Assembly (NCBI RefSeq): GCF_047654805.1
Contig: NZ_JASGIV010000001.1
Span: 4,402,001 to 4,466,000 of the forward strand
Direction: 5' to 3'
DNA from: Pelomonas sp047654805
GTDB lineage: Bacteria > Pseudomonadota > Gammaproteobacteria > Burkholderiales > Burkholderiaceae_C
Length of the DNA: 64,000 nt
The position numbers and the translations under genes were made by a program. Position 1 is the stretch's first letter; each line of letters opens with the position of its first letter. Shown piece after piece: positions 1-8,856 of the stretch. The notes beneath the pieces were generated by a model that saw only the letters and a list, made by a program, of their open reading frames with translations, was not told the origin of the DNA and ran no database searches.

Positions 1-2324
1 AAGCTGCCGTCTCCGTTGCTCAAGTAAAGGGCATTCTGCGTCGCGTCGTCTTTCCAGCGCAGAATGTCCTGTCGGCCATCACCGTTGAAGTCGGCAATGA
101 TGGTGCCTACGCTTTGTGGGAACGGAAACGCATTGCTCGTCACGAGCAACTCTTGCCCTGCAGAGGTCAGATTGAAGGAGGCTGTGTTGGATGGAACGAG
201 CGTACCGTCGCCGACCGTCAGTGTTTGCACACTCGGGGTTGCCCATCCGTAAATGCAATCTCCGCGACCGTCACCGTTGAAATCGATCGCAGTGGCACAT
301 CCAGCAGTGCTGGCATCAACAGACGGCGCGGCAAAGTCTCCGTTTCCTTGGGATGTCCACAAGCCGGTGCCAACCAACAAATCGGCCAAGCCATCGCCAT
401 TGACATCGAGCACGTAAGGCTTGCGGAAGTAGTCGTAGTAGCCCCTCGCAGGGGCGCCGTAGACGCTGTGGTGCGCCAGGTTGGTGGTCGTCAACTCGGT
501 GAAGACACCGGATGCGCTGCCCAGATACACGCGCGTGCAAATGATGCTGGCGCACTGCGTGGCTTCACTCGGGATGGTCATCGTCCGGCTGTAGCCGGGC
601 AACTGCGTAGTGACAATGTCCAGGTAGCCATCGCCGTTGACGTCGATCAGGTGGAAGTTGGCGCCGGGCGTCTGGACCGTGCCCAGGTAGGTGTCTCCGG
701 GTTCCTGACAACCCGGGACGTAGTTCGTCGAGGCTGGAGACGAGCAGTTGAACTGGCGCGTCTTGACGCTTGCGGTTTGTGTGAAGTCAATGCCGCTGGG
801 CAAGCTCACGCTGGTAAAGCTGCCGTCGGGCTTGCCCAGATACAGGTACTGCGTGAGCGGCGTGCCGCACGACACATTGGTATTGCTGGTGGAGGTGGCT
901 CGCATCACCCGCAGCAGATCGGTAATGCCGTCCCCGTTGAAGTCCGCCGCAATCGTGTAGTAGCAGCCGTCGCTCTTGAAGAGATTGACTGTCTTGATAT
1001 TGAACGCCGACGATGTCGAGAAACTGCCATCACCATTGCTGGTGTAGAGCTTGTTGTTGGACGGGGTGTCTGACCAATAAAGGATGTCGGTCTTGCCGTC
1101 ACCGTTGAAGTCACCGGTCAATGCGCCATAAGTGCCGTTGCCGAGCAGATCCTGCGTTGCCAGGTTGCTGGAGGCGAAAGTGGAATTGGGCTGGTAGCCG
1201 TCACTGGTGCCCGCGGTGTAGGTGAGGTTGGTGGCCGGCAGGCACCGTGTGCTGCTCGGGCCGCCGGCGCAGTCCTGGATCTTGACGATCCGGCTTCGCC
1301 CGGTCACCGGGCCGTAGTCATACGTCAGCTGTGTGGTGCGAACCGCCGTGCCGCCATTCGCCCCCAACGCCGTGGTCGGACTGTTGACGTAGGTTGTGAT
1401 CGACTTCAGGCGGCGCAAGCTGACGTTCTTGCGGCCTTGCTGGTAAGCCTCGGATTTGTCTGTACGTGCGTCGTTCCCCTGCGTATCCAAGTCGTAGTTG
1501 AAGACGACTTTGTTCCCGCTGTACTGAACCTCTCGGATGTTCCATTCGTGCCCAGCCGTGGGCGAGCCAGATGTGGGCCCACTCCCCCAGGGCACGTCTC
1601 GTTGCTCGTACTTGAAGTCGATGGCATTGCCCAGGGTGTCGCTGATGCGCGCCACAGCCCAGGCCATGGGCGCCTTGCCAGGTGGCGCAATCAGACCCGT
1701 TGTCGCTGCGGGACTGGCCGAGGCGTCACCGTATTCGTAGACCAGGCCGGCTTTGGTCCACACCTTGAAGTAGGCCGGCCCGCTTGCGCCAGTCGAGTCG
1801 CCATTGGCATAGCCGTACGCGCGGATGCGCGCGTACATGTCCTTCTCCGTACGGAACTCCCGATAGACATTGGCTCCCAGGCCTTGGGCATCATTGACCT
1901 GTGCCGTGACCGGCACGCCCACCGCGTTGCTGCCACCGATGGGCGTTGCGCTCCCGGCTTCATCGGTCTGAATCAGCCGCTGCCCGTCCAGGCACAACTT
2001 ATCGCTTGCGACATAGGCAACCCCAGCCGTCTTGCCGTCTTGCGCCAGCGTCGCCGCGCACCGCGTGATCACGGACAAGCCCTGAACACTCCAACCATGC
2101 CCGAGGGGACCGTTCACGCCACCGCCCGCATAAAGCAGGCTGAGCTTGGGCGTCATCCCCCCAACACCGGGCGGCACCGCAATGGCTTGGCTGTAACTCG
2201 GCGTCCCGCCGTCCCCCACGGCCACCTGGGCCACGGCGCCCGGCCCCGCGACCAAACCACTCAACAAAACGGCAGAACACACCAGTCCACGGCGCACGAA
2301 TCGCGCCAGGCGTCGCTTGGGCAT
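1..2324 (-). CDS. Secreted SpvB/VCBS-repeat (RHS-type) protein, C-terminus beyond window
   Basis: The reverse strand is open from an ATG at 2324 to the left edge, so at least 774 residues are present and the end is missing. The start has a basic, hydrophobic signal peptide ending near AVAQ. Next comes the SpvB/TcaC-like N-terminal signature (VPPGVGGMTPKLSL, then GPLGHGWSVQGLS and ITRC). From about residue 400 there are at least six VCBS/FG-GAP calcium-loop motifs: DFNGDGKTDIL, DFNGDGITDLL, DVNGDGYLDIV, DVNGDGLADLL, DFNGDGRGDCI and DFNGDGRQDIL. This architecture is known from insecticidal Tc-toxin B components and from large RHS/polymorphic-toxin shells, where the C-terminus holds the variable effector. 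Base composition is visibly lower in GC than the rest of the window, and an IS lies directly upstream, which suggests acquired DNA. The final function cannot be read because the C-terminus is absent. Confidence 0.85.
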   Translation of the reverse strand, partial: MPKRRLARFVRRGLVCSAVLLSGLVAGPGAVAQVAVGDGGTPSYSQAIAVPPGVGGMTPKLSLLYAGGGVNGPLGHGWSVQGLSVITRCAATLAQDGKTAGVAYVASDKLCLDGQRLIQTDEAGSATPIGGSNAVGVPVTAQVNDAQGLGANVYREFRTEKDMYARIRAYGYANGDSTGASGPAYFKVWTKAGLVYEYGDASASPAATTGLIAPPGKAPMAWAVARISDTLGNAIDFKYEQRDVPWGSGPTSGSPTAGHEWNIREVQYSGNKVVFNYDLDTQGNDARTDKSEAYQQGRKNVSLRRLKSITTYVNSPTTALGANGGTAVRTTQLTYDYGPVTGRSRIVKIQDCAGGPSSTRCLPATNLTYTAGTSDGYQPNSTFASSNLATQDLLGNGTYGALTGDFNGDGKTDILYWSDTPSNNKLYTSNGDGSFSTSSAFNIKTVNLFKSDGCYYTIAADFNGDGITDLLRVMRATSTSNTNVSCGTPLTQYLYLGKPDGSFTSVSLPSGIDFTQTASVKTRQFNCSSPASTNYVPGCQEPGDTYLGTVQTPGANFHLIDVNGDGYLDIVTTQLPGYSRTMTIPSEATQCASIICTRVYLGSASGVFTELTTTNLAHHSVYGAPARGYYDYFRKPYVLDVNGDGLADLLVGTGLWTSQGNGDFAAPSVDASTAGCATAIDFNGDGRGDCIYGWATPSVQTLTVGDGTLVPSNTASFNLTSAGQELLVTSNAFPFPQSVGTIIADFNGDGRQDILRWKDDATQNALYLSNGDGS

Positions 2325-2471
2325 CTCAACTCCCTCGGCTTCGTGCATAGCTGAGATGAGTTCACCTCCGCCTAGGCATCGACTTATTGCGGATCATGCT
2401 AACCAGATTTTCAGTGAGACGCATGTGCTCCATACATGGGAGATTTCACCTACTCACCAGGGAACTACCTA

Positions 2472-4092
2472 GTCAGGCCTGCAAAACGCCTGGAACCCGC
2501 ATGAACACTGGCATTGCGGGTGATCGCCGATAGTCCGAACTCCCAGTTTGCGTTGCAATGACGCGCAGTTCCTGGGAGTTTGGAGACCACCGCCGATGGC
2601 CACCGACGACTTCTTCCGCGCGCGCCTGGAGCAAATGATCGACATGCGCCACGCGCTGGCGGTGCTGGCCACGCGCATGCCGTGGGCGCAGATCGAGGCG
2701 TCGCTGGCGCCGCTGTTCGCGCACCAGGATCGCTCCGGCCGTGTGATCGAGGACACCGACCTGTTCGGCCCGACACTGGCGGTGGCCGGAGCCGGCGTGA
2801 GCCAGCGTGGCCGCCCACGGCTGCCGATCCGGCTGATGGTGGCGCTGCTGTACTTGAAGCACGCCTATGGCGAGAGCGACGAGTCGGTGGTCGAGCGCTG
2901 GGCCCAGGACGTGTACTTCCAGTTCTTCAGCGGACAGGTGTACTTCGAACCGCGGCTGCCCTGCGACGCGACGCAGATCGGGCGCTTCCGGCGGGTGCTC
3001 GGCGAGGCCGGCGTGGAGCAGTTGCTGAAGTCCACGATCGAGGCGGCCGTGGGCATGAAGGCGATCCGGCCCGCGGAGTTCGAGCGCGTGATCGTCGACA
3101 GCACGGTGCAGGAGAAGGCCATCGCTCACCCGACCGACAGCCGGCTGCTGGAGGTGGCGCGCGAGAAGATCGCGCGGCTGGCGCAGCGCGCGGGCTTGCA
3201 GCTCAAGCAGACGCATCAGCGCGAGGGCAAGACGCTGCGCCGGCGCGCGGCCGGCTATGCCCACGCCAAGCAGTTCAAGCGCTTGAAGCGCGTGCTGCGC
3301 CGCCAGCGAACGATCCTCGGGGCGCTGCTGCGCGACGTGCAGCGCAAGATGGTGACGCTGCCGCAGCAGGCCCAGGATCAGCTGAACATCTGGCTGCAGC
3401 GGGCCGAGCGCATCCGCACACAGCGTCCGCACGACAAGGGCAAGCTCTACGCCTTGCACGCGCCGGAGGCGGAGTGCATCGGCAAGGGCAAGGCCCGCCA
3501 ACCCTACGAGTTCGGCTGCAAGGTGAGCCTGGCGGTGACGCACAGGCAAGGCCTCATGGTGGGCGCCAGGAGCTTCCCCGGCAACCCGTTCGACGGCCAC
3601 ACCCTGGCCGCACAAATCGAGCAGACCACGGTGCTGCTGCAGGACCTCGGTGTGAAGCCCACGACGGCCATCGTCGATCTGGGCTACCGCGGCGTGGATC
3701 ACGAGGTCGCGCCGGTGCAGGTGATCCATCGCGGCAAGCACAAGACGCTGACCAACACGCAGCGCCGCTGGCTGAAGCGTCGTCAGGCGATCGAGCCGGT
3801 GATCGGCCACACCAAGCACGACAACGGGATGCATCGCTGCTGGCTCAAGGGCAGCGAGGGCGACGCCTTGCACGCCGTGCTGTGCGCGGCCGGCTTCAAC
3901 ATCCGCTGGCTGCTGCGTGCCATCGTGCGTCTGGGCCTGGCGGCCCTTCTCTTGTACTTGCGCAGCCTCGCTGCATTGGCCTGGCTGGCCCTGCATCGCT
4001 CCGCGACCGCCTCAGGCCGATCAACGGCCATCGATCACCGGCTCGCCTTCACGCTGCGCTGAGTTGGTGGAATAGAAATTTGCAGGGCCGAC
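2472..4092 (+). mobile_element. IS5-like insertion sequence
   Basis: The element carries one transposase gene. Candidate terminal inverted repeats are GTCAGGCCTGCAAA at 2472-2485 and the complement of TTTGCAGGGCCGAC at 4079-4092, which match at 12 of 14 positions without gaps. No target-site duplication is visible beside these ends, so either the ends are a few bases off or one flank was lost after insertion. The right end lies inside the reverse transcriptase gene of the neighbouring group II intron, and the left end abuts the upstream region of the SpvB-like gene. End positions are inferred. Confidence 0.7.
2596..4062 (+). CDS. IS5-family-like DDE transposase
   Basis: This 488-residue protein has an IS5-type DDE catalytic core. 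Likely acidic residues are D168 in VIVDST, D361 in AIVDLGYRG and E400 in QAIEPVIGH. The N-terminal part has the RPRLPIRLMVALLYLKH segment typical of IS5/IS1182-like transposases, and the middle is rich in Arg and Lys. The ATG at 2596 was chosen because the conserved part begins right after it; an upstream in-frame ATG at 2548 would add 16 uncharacteristic residues. The reading frame is intact, so the element may still be active. Its 3' end stays within the element, about 17 bases inside the inferred inverted repeat. Confidence 0.88.
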   Translation: MATDDFFRARLEQMIDMRHALAVLATRMPWAQIEASLAPLFAHQDRSGRVIEDTDLFGPTLAVAGAGVSQRGRPRLPIRLMVALLYLKHAYGESDESVVERWAQDVYFQFFSGQVYFEPRLPCDATQIGRFRRVLGEAGVEQLLKSTIEAAVGMKAIRPAEFERVIVDSTVQEKAIAHPTDSRLLEVAREKIARLAQRAGLQLKQTHQREGKTLRRRAAGYAHAKQFKRLKRVLRRQRTILGALLRDVQRKMVTLPQQAQDQLNIWLQRAERIRTQRPHDKGKLYALHAPEAECIGKGKARQPYEFGCKVSLAVTHRQGLMVGARSFPGNPFDGHTLAAQIEQTTVLLQDLGVKPTTAIVDLGYRGVDHEVAPVQVIHRGKHKTLTNTQRRWLKRRQAIEPVIGHTKHDNGMHRCWLKGSEGDALHAVLCAAGFNIRWLLRAIVRLGLAALLLYLRSLAALAWLALHRSATASGRSTAIDHRLAFTLR

Positions 4093-5241
4093 GAAGTACG
4101 CCTTCCAACCCAGTAGATAGGGCCGCAGCCCTTGCACCACCTGCGCCATGCTGCGCCCGCCTGAGCGGCCGGTGAGTTGCCGGATGCGCGCTTTGAAGTT
4201 GTTCAGGGCCTTGTGAGCCACTTTGCATTTCACCTCGCGCCCCTTAGCCACCCACAGCGTGTAGCCCAGGAATTTGCGTCCGAAGACGCTGCAGACCGCG
4301 CTCTTGGCTTCGTTGATCTGAAGCTTCAGCTTGCCGTACAGCTTCCTGAGCCACGCCATCACCCGCTCGCCGGCCTTCACGCTGCCCACATAGACGTTGG
4401 CGTCGTCGGCATAGCGCGCGAAGCTGTAGCCCCGCGCCTCCAGTGCCTTGTCCACCTCGTCGAGCAGCACATTGGCCAGCAGCGGACTCAGTGGCCCGCC
4501 TTGCGGCGTGCCCTGGTCTCGATCCACCTTGACCCCGCCCTCCATGATCCCGGCGTTCAGGTACGCGCGGATGAGCCGCAGCACGGCCATATCCGGGATG
4601 CGTTTCTTGAGCCGGTCCATCAGGATGTCGTGGTTCACCCGGTCGAAGAACTTCGCCAGGTCTACGTCCACCACCACGCGCTTGCCGGACTGGACATACG
4701 CCCGCGCGGCTTTCACCGCGTCGTGCGCTCGCCGGCCCGGGCGGAACCCGTGGCTGTGGTCGCTGAAGCTGGGGTCGATCAGCGGTTGCAGCACTTGCAG
4801 CAGTGCCTGCTGGATCAACCGGTCCGTCACCGTCGGGATGCCCAGCTCGCGCTGGCTGCCGTCCGGTTTGGGGATCATCACCCGCCGTACCGGCGATGGC
4901 CGGTATCGCCCCGCCAGCAGCTCTTGGCGGATCTGCGGCCACTTCGTTTGCAGCAGGCGCTGGGTGTGCTCAATGTCGAGCCCGTCCACGCCCGCTGCGC
5001 CCTTGTTGGCCTTGACCCGCTTCCAGGCCGCTTGCAGGTTCTCTCTCGTCAGCGCCGCTTCCAGCAGGGTGCCAGCCCCCACCGTCTGCTTTGCCGACCC
5101 TGTGCCCTGGTGTTCATGGGACGGGCCGCAGGCTTCGTCACTGGCAGGATCACGCCCGGCTTCACCGTGCGCTACGCCTACCCGCCCGGACGCTGCCGGC
5201 ATCTGACGCATGGCCTTTGGCATTCCCACGTCCTTGGTCAC
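4021..5241 (-). CDS. ltrA: Group II intron reverse transcriptase/maturase, C-terminus lost
   Basis: The frame encodes 406 residues. RT blocks are present in order: MIPKPDGSQRELGIPT, SHGFRPGRRAHDAV, VVDVDLAKFFDRVNHD, GTPQGGPLSPLLANVLLDEV and the catalytic YADD within RYADDANVYV. The X/thumb region then follows up to GWKAYF. After that the match to maturases stops, and the last 20 or so residues are read through the inverted repeat and 3' end of the adjacent IS. Intact class C proteins continue with a short basic tail, so this one is truncated and likely defective in maturase function. The ATG at 5241 begins a poorly conserved leader of about 60 residues, so the true start may be further inside. 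Confidence 0.85.
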   Translation of the reverse strand: MTKDVGMPKAMRQMPAASGRVGVAHGEAGRDPASDEACGPSHEHQGTGSAKQTVGAGTLLEAALTRENLQAAWKRVKANKGAAGVDGLDIEHTQRLLQTKWPQIRQELLAGRYRPSPVRRVMIPKPDGSQRELGIPTVTDRLIQQALLQVLQPLIDPSFSDHSHGFRPGRRAHDAVKAARAYVQSGKRVVVDVDLAKFFDRVNHDILMDRLKKRIPDMAVLRLIRAYLNAGIMEGGVKVDRDQGTPQGGPLSPLLANVLLDEVDKALEARGYSFARYADDANVYVGSVKAGERVMAWLRKLYGKLKLQINEAKSAVCSVFGRKFLGYTLWVAKGREVKCKVAHKALNNFKARIRQLTGRSGGRSMAQVVQGLRPYLLGWKAYFVGPANFYSTNSAQREGEPVIDGR

Positions 5242-5630
5242 TCACTCCCGTTCGGTCCTTCGCCTCTCGCTGGCGGCCTCGGCGGCCCCGCTACCCAGCT
5301 ACTACGACCTCTGCTGAGACCTCGCTCCGGCAGCGCCGTCGGCCTTTCAGCCATAAGGCGAGGCGTCCCCAGGTAAGGCACGCGCTCCTTCACCGCACAA
5401 CCGCCGCATCTACGCCGCCTCGCCTTGATCACGAGAGCTTCGCGGTTTTCAGCCCGCTCGCCCTGCTCGGCAGCGCCTTCTATGCGGTTCTTGTTCATCG
5501 GCTCGCGGTTTGCGCTCCACGCTTCCTTCCCACGCTCGGTCGCCCTCACGCAGTTGCGCTTCGCTTCGTTCGTCGTGATCAACTTACGACGGGACTTGCA
5601 CCCGTAGGAGTGCGCCCATGCTGGGCGCAC
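4093..5630 (-). mobile_element. Class C group II intron, 3'-truncated
   Basis: On the reverse strand the intron begins at 5630 with GTGCGCCCAGCATGGGCGC, the typical bacterial group II 5' end, followed by a GTGCAAGTCCCG segment at about 5605-5590. The 5' RNA domains occupy 5242-5630 and the reverse transcriptase follows. The 5' exon junction lies right after a strong terminator hairpin and its T-run (5631-5670), which is the known target preference of class C introns. The end of the RT, domains V and VI and the 3' splice site are missing where the IS begins, so the intron should not splice. Class assignment is inferred from the target site. Confidence 0.75.
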
Positions 5631-5670
5631 AAAAAATAAGGCCGTCAGCAAAATAATGCTGACGGCCTGG
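5631..5670 (-). terminator. Rho-independent terminator of nrdJ and intron target
   Basis: A perfect 11-bp stem (5640-5650 with 5657-5667) closes a six-base loop. Read on the reverse strand it is followed by TTATTTTTT, and the group II intron starts at the next base. On the forward strand the hairpin is followed by TGGTTTT, so it may work in both directions. It lies about 160 bases after the nrdJ stop codon. Confidence 0.85.
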
Positions 5671-5732
5671 TTTTGAAAAAGCCGCGGCGGGCTGTTATTT
5701 CTGCTGCTGGGACCCTCGGCCACCCTGAAAAG

Positions 5733-5797
5733 CTTGCAGCTTATGGAGTCCGGACTTGCAGCTTATGGGGTCCAACTTGCAGCTTATGGGGTCCCGG
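5733..5797. repeat. Three tandem 21-22-bp repeats behind nrdJ
   Basis: Three consecutive copies of CTTGCAGCTTATGGRGTCC start at 5733, 5755 and 5776. The copies differ at one position in the core and in the last bases. They lie between the nrdJ stop codon and its terminator. Several short direct repeats at one end are typical of IS21-family termini, so this may be a solitary IS end. That reading is inference; no transposase remnant was found beside them. Confidence 0.8.
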
Positions 5798-5828
5798 ACA
5801 CTCGCTTCCGTTTCAACGACGAAGATCA

Positions 5829-8738
5829 TTACCCGCACTGCCCCACATACCCGCACGCGGTGCAGAAGTCGCAGCCGTCCTTGTGGATCATCGTCGCGTT
5901 GCCGCATTCCGGGCAGGGCTTGCCGGCCTGTAGCTGCAGCGAGCCCGCCACGGCCGCAAGCTTTGGCGCCGGCGTCTGCAACAGGCCCATGTCGGTCAGC
6001 GGCTGGCCCTCCTCGTCGAGGATGCCCAGCATCGCGTAGCGGTGAATGACCAGCCGCGCGACATAGGCCACCGTCGAAGGCCAGACCTGCTGGCGGCGCT
6101 CGCCGTTCAGTGACGGCACCGGCGCCATGAAATGGCCCAGCGGCTCGCCGACGTTGAGCAGCTTGCGCAGCTTCATCGCGATCCAGCCGGGGTCCATGAC
6201 GCGCATGTCCAGGGACAGCAGCCGCGCCAGACCGTCCAGCGCCTTGGGATAGTTGCCCGAGAAGCCCATCGCGCAGGGGCGCGTGACCGTGCCACCCGAA
6301 CCTTCAGATCCTGGCGCGGGCAGCACCACCTCCTTCAGCGTCAGCGTGAACTGCTCGTTGGTGGCCGGGTTGTCCACGTCGACGGCCCAGGCCAGCGTGC
6401 CGGACACGCCCGTGCGCGGCTCGTTGCGGCTGAACATCGCGTCGACGACCGGCGTGGCGCCGCCCTCGCCCAGCGCCCCGAGTTGCTCGCAGCGCCAGCG
6501 GATGACGGCCGCCGTGGCGGCGACGACGCCGGGAAAGAGGCGCGGCTCGCCGCCCGGCGGCATGGGCATCTCGAAGGCGCGCTCCTCGGCCACGGTGGCC
6601 AGCGCGTCGAGCTTGAGGCGCAGCCAGGCCGCATCGTTGGTGCGCAGGTCGGTGGACAGCGTCTTGGCGAGTGCCGACAGGCCGCGTGGCTGCTCGGCGC
6701 CATTGACCCAGACCTCGAACGGCAGGTTGCGGCCGAACAGGCCGGCATCCGGCCCCTCCAGCGGCAGCTCGCCGATGAAGAGCGCGAAGTCGCCGTGCGG
6801 ATGCTGGATCAGATAGCTCCAGGCCGGGTTGCCGCCGGGCATCTCCGGACGGCTGGGCCAGCGCAGCGAGGCGACGACGGCCTGGGGAAGGCGCTCCAGC
6901 TTCAGGCGCTGATTGGTGCCGTCCACCTCCGCGCGCAGCGGCTCGGGCTGCTTGACTTCGGGCGTTACCGACAACACCGAACCCAGCACGCTGTTGGGCC
7001 GGTAGGTGGCCAGTCCCTTGAGCTTGGATTGCCAAGCCTGGACGTAGAGATCCTGGAAGTCCTCGTAAGGATAGTCCGCCGGCACGTTGACGGTCTTGCT
7101 GATGGACGTGTCGATGTACGGCGCCACCGCCGCAACCATGGCCGCATGGTCGGCTGCGCTCAACTCCAGCGCCGTGACGAAGGCGTCTGACAACGGCACA
7201 TCGGCGCCGAACAGGTGGCGGTACAGGCGCCAGGCATGGTCCTCGACCTGGTACTCCTTGAATCCACCGCCCTCGCTCTGCGGTAGCCGCTTTTTGCGCG
7301 TATAGGTCCAGGAGAAGGCCGGCTCGATGCCGTTGCTGGCGTTGTCGGCAAAGGCCAGGCTGATGGTGCCGGTGGGCGCGATGGACAGCAGGTGGGAGTT
7401 GCGCAGGCCTTGCGAACGAATCTTGTCCTTCAGTCCCTGCGGCAAGCGCGACGCGAAGCTGCCGCCGGACAGGTACAGGTCTGCATTGAAGAGGGGGAAG
7501 CTGCCACGCTCGGCGGCCAGGTCGCTGGAAGCCGCATAGGCTGCATCGCGCATGACCTCGCTGATGCGGCTGGCCATGTCGCGGGCCTCCTGGGTGTCGT
7601 AGCGCAGATTGAGCATGACGAGAGCGTCGCCAAGCCCCGTGAAACCCAGCCCCACGCGGCGCTTGTTGCCGGCCTCCGCGGCTTGCGCGGGCAGCGGCCA
7701 GGGCGTCACGTCAAGCACGTTGTCCAACATGCGCGTTGCCACGGCGACGACCTCGGCGAACCCGACGTCGTCGAACACGGGCTTGGCACTGAAGGGATCG
7801 TGCACGAAGCGCGTCAGGTCGATGGAGCCCAGGCAGCAGCAGCCGTAAGGGGGCAGGGGCTGTTCGGCACACGGGTTGGTGGCCGCGATGGTCTCGCAGT
7901 AGTGCAGGTTGTTGTCGGCATTGATGCGGTCCAGGAACAGCACACCCGGCTCGGCGTGGTCATAGGTGGAGCGCATGACCTGGTCCCATAGCTCGCGAGC
8001 ACGCACCTTGCGATAGACCCATTGGCCGTCGCCGCGCTGGTACGCGCCAGCCTCGATCTGCTCGGCGCTGGGCTGGGCGCGGTGCGCCAGCTCGACCTGG
8101 CCATCGGCCTGCACCGCCTCCATGAAGGCATCGGTCACGCCGATGGATATGTTGAAGTTGCGCAGGTCGCCCTCGTCCTTGGCGTGGATGAAGGCCTCGA
8201 TGTCCGGATGGTCGCAGCGCAGCACGCCCATCTGCGCACCGCGGCGGCTGCCCGCGCTCTCCACCGTCTCGCAGCTGCGGTCGAAGACGCGCATGTAGCT
8301 GATGGGGCCGGAGGCATGGCTGCGCGTGGAACCTACCCAGGCGCCGGCCGGGCGGATGCGGCTGAAGTCGTAGCCCACGCCACCGCCACGGCGCATCGTT
8401 TCGGCGGCCTCCGTCAGCGCGGTGTAGATGCCAGGCACGCCGTCCTCGGCCGTGGCGATGGAGTCGCCCACGGGTTGCACGAAGCAGTTGATCAGCGTGG
8501 CCGACAGCTCGGTACCGGCCGCGGACATGATGCGGCCGGCCGGCACGAAGCCGCGCTTTTGCGCTTCGAGGAAGGCAGCCGCCCAGCGCGCGCGGTCGGC
8601 CGGCTTCTCGGCCTGTGCCAGCGCGCGGGCGACACGCTCGCGCAACTCGTCGGGCGTCTGCTCGCCGCCCTTGGCGTATTTCTCGATCAGGACTTCGCTG
8701 GAGATGTCCTGCACGGGCAGGTCGGCGGTGGTGCTCAC
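5829..8738 (-). CDS. nrdJ: Adenosylcobalamin-dependent (class II) ribonucleotide reductase
   Basis: This 969-residue cytoplasmic enzyme reduces ribonucleotides to deoxyribonucleotides with a B12-derived radical. Family motifs include ETMRRGGGVGYDFSRIRP, ESAGSRRGAQMGVLRCDHPD, NPCAEQPLPPYGCCCLGSIDL (active-site cysteine in NPCAEQ) and SIAPTGTISLAFADNASNG. The C-terminus ends in a zinc-ribbon-like pattern, CPECG then CDFCTACGYVGQCG, that carries the shuttle cysteines. The GTG at 8738 is chosen because conserved sequence begins just after it and a GAGG lies 7 bases upstream. An upstream ATG frame to 8927 reads through non-conserved sequence. No cobalamin riboswitch is seen in the 118-base upstream gap. 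The gene ends in a tandem repeat and a strong terminator that hosts a group II intron. Confidence 0.95.
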   Translation of the reverse strand: MSTTADLPVQDISSEVLIEKYAKGGEQTPDELRERVARALAQAEKPADRARWAAAFLEAQKRGFVPAGRIMSAAGTELSATLINCFVQPVGDSIATAEDGVPGIYTALTEAAETMRRGGGVGYDFSRIRPAGAWVGSTRSHASGPISYMRVFDRSCETVESAGSRRGAQMGVLRCDHPDIEAFIHAKDEGDLRNFNISIGVTDAFMEAVQADGQVELAHRAQPSAEQIEAGAYQRGDGQWVYRKVRARELWDQVMRSTYDHAEPGVLFLDRINADNNLHYCETIAATNPCAEQPLPPYGCCCLGSIDLTRFVHDPFSAKPVFDDVGFAEVVAVATRMLDNVLDVTPWPLPAQAAEAGNKRRVGLGFTGLGDALVMLNLRYDTQEARDMASRISEVMRDAAYAASSDLAAERGSFPLFNADLYLSGGSFASRLPQGLKDKIRSQGLRNSHLLSIAPTGTISLAFADNASNGIEPAFSWTYTRKKRLPQSEGGGFKEYQVEDHAWRLYRHLFGADVPLSDAFVTALELSAADHAAMVAAVAPYIDTSISKTVNVPADYPYEDFQDLYVQAWQSKLKGLATYRPNSVLGSVLSVTPEVKQPEPLRAEVDGTNQRLKLERLPQAVVASLRWPSRPEMPGGNPAWSYLIQHPHGDFALFIGELPLEGPDAGLFGRNLPFEVWVNGAEQPRGLSALAKTLSTDLRTNDAAWLRLKLDALATVAEERAFEMPMPPGGEPRLFPGVVAATAAVIRWRCEQLGALGEGGATPVVDAMFSRNEPRTGVSGTLAWAVDVDNPATNEQFTLTLKEVVLPAPGSEGSGGTVTRPCAMGFSGNYPKALDGLARLLSLDMRVMDPGWIAMKLRKLLNVGEPLGHFMAPVPSLNGERRQQVWPSTVAYVARLVIHRYAMLGILDEEGQPLTDMGLLQTPAPKLAAVAGSLQLQAGKPCPECGNATMIHKDGCDFCTACGYVGQCG

Positions 8739-8856
8739 GATGGGCCTCGAATACTGGATGAATTTACAGTCTACGCCTTTGCCGAGGCGAATGGTGAGCT
8801 TGCCAGCCGGGTTTGCGGCGCGCTTTGATGGAGCGCAGACACCAACGCCGCCCGGG

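Noticed and set aside
2460..4100. Target-site duplication of the IS
   Set aside because: Bases beside the two inferred inverted repeats do not match, so no duplication is claimed.
8739..8856. Possible cobalamin riboswitch before nrdJ
   Set aside because: The gap is only 118 bases and no B12-box-like conserved core could be found.
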